6,152 nt of DNA from an uncultured Bacteroidota bacterium. Lineage in GTDB: Bacteria > Bacteroidota > Bacteroidia > Bacteroidales > SZUA-534. Location of the stretch: positions 1 to 6,152 of the forward strand of contig CALCFP010000065.1 of assembly GCA_937900725.1 (NCBI GenBank), given 5' to 3'. The position numbers and the translations under genes were made by a program. The notes below the pieces were generated by a model, which was not told the origin of the DNA, did not search any database, and worked only from the letters and a program-made list of their open reading frames with translations. Below are positions 1-4,586 of this stretch, one piece after another. Each line of letters opens with the position of its first letter. Positions within the stretch are counted from its first letter, which is position 1.

Positions 1-788
1 ATATCAACCCGTCGGAAATAAACAAGAACGTCAAAGTTGACGTGCCTGTGCTTGGCAATTGCAAGCAGACTCTTGCGGCTGTGACCAAACTGATAAACAA
101 CGCCAAGCATACCGAGTGGATACAAAGTTTCGAGCCTTACTACGAGCAGGAAAAGGAGATGGTAATAGAAAAGGAAATACATCCAACCTCTGGCCCGATA
201 AAAATGGGCGAAGGGGTGAATGTAGTGACCGAGCAGACTAACAACCAGGCTGTTTTGGTCACCGATGTCGGCCAAAACCAAATGATGTCGGCCCGATACT
301 TCAAGTTCACCAAAAACCGAAGCATAGTGACATCAGGCGGAATGGGAACAATGGGATTTGGCATACCTGCCGGCATAGGCGCCGCATTTGGCGCTCCCGA
401 CCGCGACATCTGCGTGTTCCTGGGCGACGGAGGCCTGCAAATGACAATTCAGGAATTCGGCACCATTATGGAGAATCAAGTTCCTGTAAAACTGATTCTC
501 ATGAACAACAATTACTTGGGCAACGTTCGCCAATGGCAAGCCATGTTCTTCAACCACAGGTACTCGTTCACACCAATGAAAAATCCTGATTTCATGAAGA
601 TTGCATCGGCATACAACATTCCATGCAACACTGTAGTGAAGAGAGAGAATCTGGCAAGCGCCGTGAAGAGAATGATGGACACCAAAGGCCCGTACCTGCT
701 ACAGGTTGCAGTAGAGGAGGAAGGCAATGTGCTGCCAATGTGCGCACCTGGCCACGATGTTGATGACATGATGTTGGAATACAAATAA
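1..788 (+). CDS. ilvB: Acetolactate synthase large (catalytic) subunit, 3' part
   Basis: This is the C-terminal part (about 261 codons from position 3; the 5' end lies outside the window) of the ThDP-dependent enzyme that condenses two pyruvates to acetolactate, or pyruvate with 2-oxobutyrate, the first common step of valine, leucine and isoleucine synthesis. The fragment begins in the linker before the C-terminal ThDP-binding domain. Visible family motifs are TDVGQNQM (about nt 261-284), the GGMGTMGFGIPAGIG block (about 339-383), and the ThDP/Mg motif GDG (423-431) followed about 26 residues later by NNN (504-512) and then LGNVRQWQ. The normal end GNVLPMCAPG is present, followed by TAA at 786-788. 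The usual LGMVRQWQ has Asn instead of Met here. The regulatory subunit gene starts 9 nt downstream, so the two are surely co-transcribed. Identification is secure; choosing ilvB over ilvI or ilvG is only a naming convention. Confidence 0.96.
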   Translation, partial: INPSEINKNVKVDVPVLGNCKQTLAAVTKLINNAKHTEWIQSFEPYYEQEKEMVIEKEIHPTSGPIKMGEGVNVVTEQTNNQAVLVTDVGQNQMMSARYFKFTKNRSIVTSGGMGTMGFGIPAGIGAAFGAPDRDICVFLGDGGLQMTIQEFGTIMENQVPVKLILMNNNYLGNVRQWQAMFFNHRYSFTPMKNPDFMKIASAYNIPCNTVVKRENLASAVKRMMDTKGPYLLQVAVEEEGNVLPMCAPGHDVDDMMLEYK

Positions 789-797
789 AAAACTCAA

Positions 798-1358
798 ATG
801 GAACAAGAAGAAAAGACACTATACACCATATTGGTTTTCTCTGAAAACCTGGCTGGCTTGCTAAACCAGATTACAGCCGTATTTACTCGCCGTCAGGTAA
901 ACATTGAAAGTCTAAATGTCTCTGCATCAAGCATCAAAGGCATACACAAATACACTATCACCTGCTATAGCGATGCGGAAACAATAGAAAAGATAACTCG
1001 CCAGATTGAACGTAAGATAGATGTCATCCAGGCAAACTATTACACTGACAACGAGATATTTATCCAAGAATGCGGATTAATGAAGATATCGACACCTGTC
1101 TTGCTTGAAAACAAGCAGGTATCGCGCAGCATCCGAATCCACGATGCAAACATTGTGGAGGTAAACCCCACTTATGCCATTGTCACAAAATGCGGGCTGA
1201 CTGAAGACATTGAATCGCTGTATCAGGCATTGAGAAGCTGCAAATGCGTCCTTCAATATGTCCGTTCGGGCCGAATAGCAATAACCAAGAGCCACACAGA
1301 GCACATCAGCGACTACATAAATGCACGCGAACAGAAATACAGGGAATCGAAAGCGTAA
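798..1358 (+). CDS. ilvN: Acetolactate synthase small (regulatory) subunit
   Basis: This 186-residue protein is the regulatory partner of the preceding catalytic subunit; in this family it activates the enzyme and confers feedback inhibition by valine. The N-terminal ACT domain (about residues 7-80) starts LYTILVFSENLAGLL and contains NIESLNV. Gly20 and Asn35 have the same 15-residue spacing as the valine-site Gly14 and Asn29 of E. coli IlvH, which suggests that valine sensing is kept (inference). Residues from about 85 to 175 form the second, C-terminal domain of long-form small subunits (compare about 163 aa for IlvH and about 96 for IlvN of E. coli). The ATG at 798 is chosen because the domain begins at once and the gap to ilvB is only 9 nt. 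An A-rich stretch precedes it and no Shine-Dalgarno sequence is visible, as is normal in Bacteroidota. Confidence 0.95.
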   Translation: MEQEEKTLYTILVFSENLAGLLNQITAVFTRRQVNIESLNVSASSIKGIHKYTITCYSDAETIEKITRQIERKIDVIQANYYTDNEIFIQECGLMKISTPVLLENKQVSRSIRIHDANIVEVNPTYAIVTKCGLTEDIESLYQALRSCKCVLQYVRSGRIAITKSHTEHISDYINAREQKYRESKA

Positions 1359-1406
1359 ACGAAAGACAATTAATATTACATTGCGTCGTTTTTTTCTTAA
1401 TGATAT

Positions 1407-1428
1407 TGTGAAAGTCCTTACTTTCGCA
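1407..1428 (+). promoter_or_regulatory. Small hairpin in the ilvN-ilvC gap, possible leader element
   Basis: Positions 1407-1415 can pair with 1420-1428 (core GAAAGT / ACTTTC, plus GC, UA and one GU pair) around a CCTT tetraloop, giving a 9-bp stem. No T-tract follows, so it is not a standard intrinsic terminator. A T7 run lies upstream (1389-1395), preceded by only a weak 6-bp AAACGA/TCGTTT pairing with a 23-nt loop. The 128-nt gap before ilvC could hold an attenuator, a processing site or a separate promoter. I found no convincing TAnnTTTG box here. The role is unproven. Confidence 0.3.
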
Positions 1429-1486
1429 CTTTGAAAAAGACAACAATTTGAACATATAGTTTATTTAATAACAAAAAAATAAGAAA

Positions 1487-2530
1487 ATGGCACAGATGAA
1501 TTTTGGCGGTGTTATTGAAAACGTAATGACCCGCGAAGAATTTCCATTGGAAAAAGCACGTGAAATCCTGAAAAACGAGACCATCGCAGTTATCGGCTAT
1601 GGCGTACAAGGCCCAGGCCAATCATTGAACCTGCGCGACAATGGTTTCAACGTAATCGTAGGCCAACGTCAAGGCAAGACTTACGACAAGGCCGTTGCCG
1701 ACGGTTGGGTTCCTGGCAAGACATTGTTCAGCATTGAAGAAGCAGCAGAAAAAGCAACTATCGTAATGTGCTTGCTTTCTGACGCCGCAGTTATGAGCGT
1801 ATGGCCAAGCCTTCAAAAGTATCTTACTCCAGGCAAGGCACTTTACTTCTCTCACGGTTTTGCCATCACCTGGAACGACCGCACAGGTTGCGTTCCTGCA
1901 AAAGACATCGACGTCATCATGGTTGCTCCTAAAGGCTCAGGCACATCACTCCGTACCATGTTCCTTGAAGGACGCGGCTTGAACTCTTCATACGCTGTTT
2001 ACCAAGATGCAACAGGCAAGGCAATGGACCGCACCTTGGCTCTTGGCATCGGCATCGGCTCTGGCTACCTGTTCGAGACTACATTCCAACGCGAGGCTAC
2101 ATCAGACCTTACTGGCGAGCGTGGCTCACTGATGGGTGCAATCCAAGGCTTGCTGCTTGCTCAATACGAAGTATTGCGTGAGAACGGCCACACTCCTTCT
2201 GAAGCATTCAACGAGACTGTTGAGGAGCTTACACAATCGCTTATGCCATTGTTCGCAAAGAACGGCATGGACTGGATGTACGCAAACTGCTCAACAACCG
2301 CTCAACGTGGCGCTCTTGACTGGATGGGCCCATTCCACGATGCCATCAAGCCAGTTGTAGAGAAACTCTACGCTTCAGTTAAATGCGGCAACGAGGCTCA
2401 AATCTCAATTGACGCCAACTCTAAACCAGACTACCGTGCCGGCCTTGAAAAAGAACTTAAGGCTTTGCGCGAGAGCGAAATGTGGCAGACTGCAGTCACT
2501 GTACGCAAATTGCGTCCTGAAAACAACTAA
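1487..2530 (+). CDS. ilvC: Ketol-acid reductoisomerase (NADP+)
   Basis: This 347-residue enzyme converts acetolactate or acetohydroxybutyrate to the dihydroxy acid by Mg-dependent alkyl migration and NADPH reduction, the step after IlvBN. The Rossmann glycine motif is GYGVQG (37-42), with likely cofactor-binding loop GQRQGK (59-64). Active-site residues inferred from family alignment are His123 (SHGF), Lys149 (APKGSG), Asp207 and Glu211 (SDLTGERG), Glu243 and Glu247 (ETVEELTQ), and Ser269 (CSTTAQRG). It has the short, class I knotted domain, not the duplicated one of E. coli. From memory, blocks such as GRGLNSSYAV, FNETVEE.TQSL and the terminal VRKLRPEN closely match fungal Ilv5 and other Bacteroidales enzymes. 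The ATG at 1487 follows an A-rich stretch; a second in-frame ATG (1496) is less likely because MAQMNFGG is, as I recall, the usual start in this group. Codon choice (AAC, GGC, CGT/CGC) seems more biased than in the downstream lipoprotein gene, suggesting high expression. Confidence 0.97.
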   Translation: MAQMNFGGVIENVMTREEFPLEKAREILKNETIAVIGYGVQGPGQSLNLRDNGFNVIVGQRQGKTYDKAVADGWVPGKTLFSIEEAAEKATIVMCLLSDAAVMSVWPSLQKYLTPGKALYFSHGFAITWNDRTGCVPAKDIDVIMVAPKGSGTSLRTMFLEGRGLNSSYAVYQDATGKAMDRTLALGIGIGSGYLFETTFQREATSDLTGERGSLMGAIQGLLLAQYEVLRENGHTPSEAFNETVEELTQSLMPLFAKNGMDWMYANCSTTAQRGALDWMGPFHDAIKPVVEKLYASVKCGNEAQISIDANSKPDYRAGLEKELKALRESEMWQTAVTVRKLRPENN

Positions 2531-2553
2531 TCGGAATCTTCCTATTTTATGAT

Positions 2554-2583
2554 AAGGCTATCCTTTTTTGGATAGCCTTTTTT
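2554..2583 (+). terminator. Intrinsic terminator after ilvC
   Basis: A perfect 10-bp stem (AAGGCTATCC at 2554-2563 with GGATAGCCTT at 2570-2579) encloses a T6 loop and runs into a T-tract (2578-2583). It begins 23 nt after the ilvC stop and closes the ilv transcription unit, which separates it from the lipoprotein gene. Confidence 0.93.
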
Positions 2584-2706
2584 GTTCTTATACACAAAAC
2601 ATATTGATTGATTGGTTTTTACGACAAGCGTCATGGGGACCGTCATATACTTTCACAAATTGTCATACAGACGCATCACTTATCTATCATTTACAAACTA
2701 TTTTGC

Positions 2707-2714
2707 TACATTTG
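2707..2714 (+). promoter_or_regulatory. Bacteroides-type -7 promoter box before the lipoprotein gene
   Basis: TACATTTG is a perfect match to the Bacteroidota primary-sigma -7 consensus TAnnTTTG. It lies 23 nt upstream of the ATG at 2738, so a transcript would carry a leader of only about 15-20 nt. No good TTTG -33 box lies 19-20 nt upstream, so a weak or activator-dependent promoter is possible. It supports the ATG at 2738 over in-frame starts further upstream. Confidence 0.55.
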
Positions 2715-2737
2715 AGCCGTTTAAAAAACAGCAAAAA

Positions 2738-4081
2738 ATGAAAAACAACAACAGAATAGGCGCAATCATGGCAATAGCCTCAGTAGCCTTTTTTGCTTCG
2801 TGCAGCAATGGCCCAAAAAGCGAATCATTCATAGCCAACATAGAAACGCACTCATGTGCAGCCGATACGTCGATCCATTATTCATTATATACGCCAAAAT
2901 CCGATGGACAAAAACTTCCGGCCATAATATTTTTCGATCCACATACTCATGGCCAGATACCTGTTGCCGAGTATGCGCAACTTGCATCTGAATACAATTA
3001 CTTACTTATTGGCAGTAACGACTTGCATAATGGGCAATCGGCCACAAATACAAGTAAAATAGTGTCCGGCTTGATAAACGAGGCAATTTCACAATGCAAT
3101 GCCGATGAAAACCGAATTTATCTATGTGGTTTTTCGGGTGGAGCAAAGATTGCGATGATGTATGGATTGTCGCTTCCTGAAATAAATGGCGTAATAGCTT
3201 GTGGTGGCAGCATTGCGCCAAGCGTCAGGCGTGATTCTACTTTCTGCTTTGTAGGAATAGTAGGCAACAAAGACTTCAATTATCTTGACATGCAACAAAC
3301 ACTTGCTCAGTTCAGCAAACTGAATATCCCATTTACCTCTGTAGTGTTTGACGGTCGGCATGAATGGCCTAGTGCCAGCGATTTCAGAAATGCATTTATT
3401 GCATTAGAGATAAACGCAATGCGAGTAGGAGAAAAACCTGCAAATGTAGAATGGCTCAAATCAATCTATAATGCAATGGGCGATTCGGTCAACAATTATA
3501 TGGCAATGGGCAGTTATGCCAAAGCATCGGAATATATTGGCCGTATTCAAGGCTGGTTCGGGTCAGTTGATAAAGACATTAGGCTTTCTGCTTTTCTGTC
3601 GAATCTGAACAGCAACTATGTTTATCAAAACTATCTTGAAAAGATTCAGAATCTGGCAGCCAAGGAAGTGGCTTTACGCGGACAATTCATCAACTCTGTG
3701 GAGACACGCGACCTGGATTGGTGGAAAAACGAGATTGAAAACTTCAATAAGAGCATATCCAGTAACGACGAGCAAGTAAGTCTCACAAGCCAGAGGCTGA
3801 TGGCATATTTGAGCATGATGTCATTCTCATTGGCCAGCAATGAAATATCAAGCAACAATGCCGAGTCGGCTTACAAGCGTTTGCAGATTTACGAAATGGT
3901 TGACCCTGACAATACCGATGTTTATCTTTTGTATGCACGTTATTATTTATTGATTAACGATCGCGAACAAATGGTAGCAAATTACAAGAAAGCAGTGGAT
4001 AAGGGTTTTACCGATTTTGACCAATATGCTTCTGATCCATCATGGAAAATGCTTTTTGCCCAGCCTGAGATTTGCAGATAA
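2738..4081 (+). CDS. Predicted lipoprotein with alpha/beta-hydrolase domain and TPR-like C-terminus
   Basis: This 447-residue protein begins with a lipoprotein signal peptide: a short KNNNR n-region, a hydrophobic stretch, and lipobox FFAS-C with Cys22 as the lipid-modified residue. The following SNGPKSES lacks an obvious acidic surface-export signal, so the side of the membrane is open. Residues about 45-225 look like an alpha/beta hydrolase: strand PAIIFF with DPHTHG (67-72), nucleophile elbow GFSGG with Ser133, candidate acid Asp179 (GNKD), and candidate base His208 (GRHEW). The order and spacing fit a Ser-Asp-His triad of an esterase or peptidase. Residues about 235-447 are helical, with a TPR-like pair near 374-425 (AESAYKRLQIYEMVDPDN, then NYKKAVDKGF). 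The substrate is unknown. The ATG at 2738 is preferred over the upstream in-frame TTG (2612) because it directly precedes the signal peptide and lies just after a -7 box. The gene stands alone between terminators. Confidence 0.85.
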   Translation: MKNNNRIGAIMAIASVAFFASCSNGPKSESFIANIETHSCAADTSIHYSLYTPKSDGQKLPAIIFFDPHTHGQIPVAEYAQLASEYNYLLIGSNDLHNGQSATNTSKIVSGLINEAISQCNADENRIYLCGFSGGAKIAMMYGLSLPEINGVIACGGSIAPSVRRDSTFCFVGIVGNKDFNYLDMQQTLAQFSKLNIPFTSVVFDGRHEWPSASDFRNAFIALEINAMRVGEKPANVEWLKSIYNAMGDSVNNYMAMGSYAKASEYIGRIQGWFGSVDKDIRLSAFLSNLNSNYVYQNYLEKIQNLAAKEVALRGQFINSVETRDLDWWKNEIENFNKSISSNDEQVSLTSQRLMAYLSMMSFSLASNEISSNNAESAYKRLQIYEMVDPDNTDVYLLYARYYLLINDREQMVANYKKAVDKGFTDFDQYASDPSWKMLFAQPEICR

Positions 4082-4112
4082 TGTAATATAGTTTAACACG
4101 CAATTTTTATTC

Positions 4113-4147
4113 AAAAAACAGCCTGTTTGGGGAGCAGGCTGTTTTTT
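4113..4147. terminator. Bidirectional terminator hairpin (unit A hairpin 1)
   Basis: A perfect 13-bp stem (A6-CAGCCTG at 4113-4125 with CAGGCTG-T6 at 4135-4147) has the loop TTTGGGGAG. It begins 32 nt after the lipoprotein stop and serves that gene on the plus strand. On the minus strand the A6 becomes a U6 tract, so it also ends the candidate RNA of unit A. Confidence 0.85.
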
Positions 4148-4206
4148 GTTGTTTAGGGGAAACAACAGAATCAATCCGGGCTTTTTCGTGGGTTGATTTG
4201 ATTGAA
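4113..4206 (-). ncRNA. Candidate small RNA, unit A (about 94 nt)
   Basis: A possible RNA on the minus strand would start a few nt after the TACATTTG box (start near 4206 is an estimate) and end at the U-tract at 4118-4113. It could fold as: hairpin 3 (4190-4198 with 4169-4177, one A-C mismatch on this strand) carrying the CCCACGAAAAAGCCC segment; hairpin 2 (GTTGTTT 4148-4154 with AAACAAC 4160-4166, loop CCCCT on this strand); and terminator hairpin 1 with loop CTCCCCAAA. Hairpin architecture and loops are shared with unit B while stem sequences differ. No credible ORF fits: unit B has indels relative to A, and the frame upstream of A is broken by TAA. I do not recognise the family. An alternative is a dispersed palindromic repeat without its own transcript. 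Confidence 0.5.
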
Positions 4207-4210
4207 TATC

Positions 4211-4218
4211 CAAATGTA
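4211..4218 (-). promoter_or_regulatory. Bacteroides-type -7 box, unit A
   Basis: On the minus strand this is TACATTTG, a perfect TAnnTTTG match. It lies exactly 32 nt downstream of the three-copy 21-bp array, the same distance as in unit B. A TTG at 4239-4237, 18 nt upstream, is a possible weak -33 element. Confidence 0.55.
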
Positions 4219-4250
4219 CGTATAGCGTTCGCAATGCAATTGACAATTTA

Positions 4251-4300
4251 ATATTTGGCAGCAATTATTTAATATTTGGCTGTTTCAGTTTCATATTCGG
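4251..4300 (-). repeat. Three 8-bp motifs at 21-bp spacing, unit A
   Basis: On the minus strand CCGAATAT (4300-4293), CCAAATAT (4279-4272) and CCAAATAT (4258-4251) recur with exactly 21-bp periodicity, two helical turns of DNA. All three would lie on one face of the helix, about 45-95 nt upstream of the inferred start. This resembles a tandem operator for an oligomeric regulator. Iterons are an alternative reading, though no replication gene is nearby. No fourth copy continues the phase on either side. Confidence 0.7.
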
Positions 4301-4367
4301 ATTATTCTTATAATGTAGATTTTCCATTGGCAGACGGCACATATCAAAAGTCAAATATTAATTGCAT
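4301..4367. other. Spacer between the two repeat units
   Basis: This AT-rich stretch separates unit A's array from the end of unit B. It has no gene. CAAATATTAA at 4352-4361 is an inverted 10-bp match to the extended motif of the unit A array (minus strand 4257-4248 and 4278-4269). I see nothing else in it. Confidence 0.5.
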
Positions 4368-4407
4368 AAAAAAAAACAGCCTTCATTGGGGGATGAAGAC
4401 TATTTTT
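4368..4407 (-). terminator. Terminator hairpin of unit B, also downstream of dgt
   Basis: On the minus strand 4407-4393 pairs with 4386-4372 over 15 positions (13 Watson-Crick, 2 G-U) around a CCCCCA loop, and the 3' arm runs into a U9 tract (4376-4368). The two non-Watson-Crick positions are C-A mismatches on the plus strand, so it works best for minus-strand transcripts. It is the first convincing terminator after dgt, about 180 nt past its stop. Confidence 0.82.
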
Positions 4408-4466
4408 AGTCGCTAGGGGAAGCAACTTATTTATGGGCTTTTTTTCGTGGGTCCCATTTGATTGAA
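4368..4466 (-). ncRNA. Candidate small RNA, unit B (about 99 nt)
   Basis: This is the sister of unit A. A minus-strand RNA would begin just after TACATTTG (start near 4466 is estimated) and end at the U9 tract. Candidate structures are hairpin 3 (ATGGG 4457-4453 with CCCAT 4437-4433) enclosing CCCACGA7G, hairpin 2 (4427-4421 with 4414-4408; six Watson-Crick pairs and one U-G, loop TCCCCT), and terminator hairpin 1 (loop CCCCCA). Compared with unit A, hairpin 2 has paired changes (outer T-A to A-T; near the loop T-A to C-G) while the CCCC loop is kept. It lies 121 nt downstream of the dgt stop, so it could be an independent RNA, a 3'-UTR-derived RNA, or both. The family is not recognised. Confidence 0.52.
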
Positions 4467-4470
4467 CATT

Positions 4471-4478
4471 CAAATGTA
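4471..4478 (-). promoter_or_regulatory. Bacteroides-type -7 box, unit B
   Basis: TACATTTG on the minus strand is a perfect TAnnTTTG match, offset from the unit A box by exactly 260 bp. No TTTG or TTG is present at the expected -33 position (the sequence there is TGTC), so activation from the upstream array would be needed if this is a promoter. Confidence 0.55.
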
Positions 4479-4510
4479 TAATCATATTTCCTGCCTGGAC
4501 AGGTAAATAA

Positions 4511-4560
4511 AAATTCGGTCGCAATCGGTTCATATTTGGTTGCGATGAATGTATATTCGG
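4511..4560 (-). repeat. Three 8-bp motifs at 21-bp spacing, unit B
   Basis: On the minus strand CCGAATAT (4560-4553), CCAAATAT (4539-4532) and the weaker CCGAATTT (4518-4511) repeat with exactly 21-bp spacing, 32 nt before the TACATTTG box. Motif positions agree with unit A at 22 of 24 bases, while the 32-nt gap agrees at only about 10 of 32 (hand count), so position is kept and spacer sequence is free. The array starts 27 nt after the dgt stop. Confidence 0.7.
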
Positions 4561-4586
4561 CTTTTGCCTGATTACACCTGAAAAAC

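Noticed and set aside
1447..1464. Promoter for ilvC built from TTTG (1430 or 1447) and TAGTTTAT (1457)
   Set aside because: The -7 match is only 4 of 6 fixed bases and the spacing to either TTTG is wrong (23 or 6 nt instead of about 19-20).
2612..2737. N-terminal extension of the lipoprotein gene from a TTG at 2612
   Set aside because: The extension would bury the signal peptide 42 residues inside the protein and would start upstream of the -7 box; the ATG at 2738 gives a normal lipoprotein.
4148..4166. Integron attC-like site (GTTGTTT / AAACAAC)
   Set aside because: The arms do not match the GTTRRRY / RYYYAAC core sites, and no integrase or cassette is present.
4040..4264. 74-codon minus-strand reading frame over unit A and the lipoprotein 3' end
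   Set aside because: It runs antisense into a well-supported gene and through a terminator hairpin, and has no homology that I recognise apart from the repeat copy.
4494..4503. CCTG-GA-CAGG small palindrome in the unit B gap
   Set aside because: Only 4-bp arms, and absent at the matching place in unit A, so it is not part of the conserved architecture.
4251..4560. CRISPR array or plasmid iterons
   Set aside because: Repeats are only 8 bp with 13-bp spacers, too short for CRISPR. An iteron reading lacks any replication gene and would not explain the conserved promoter box and terminator.
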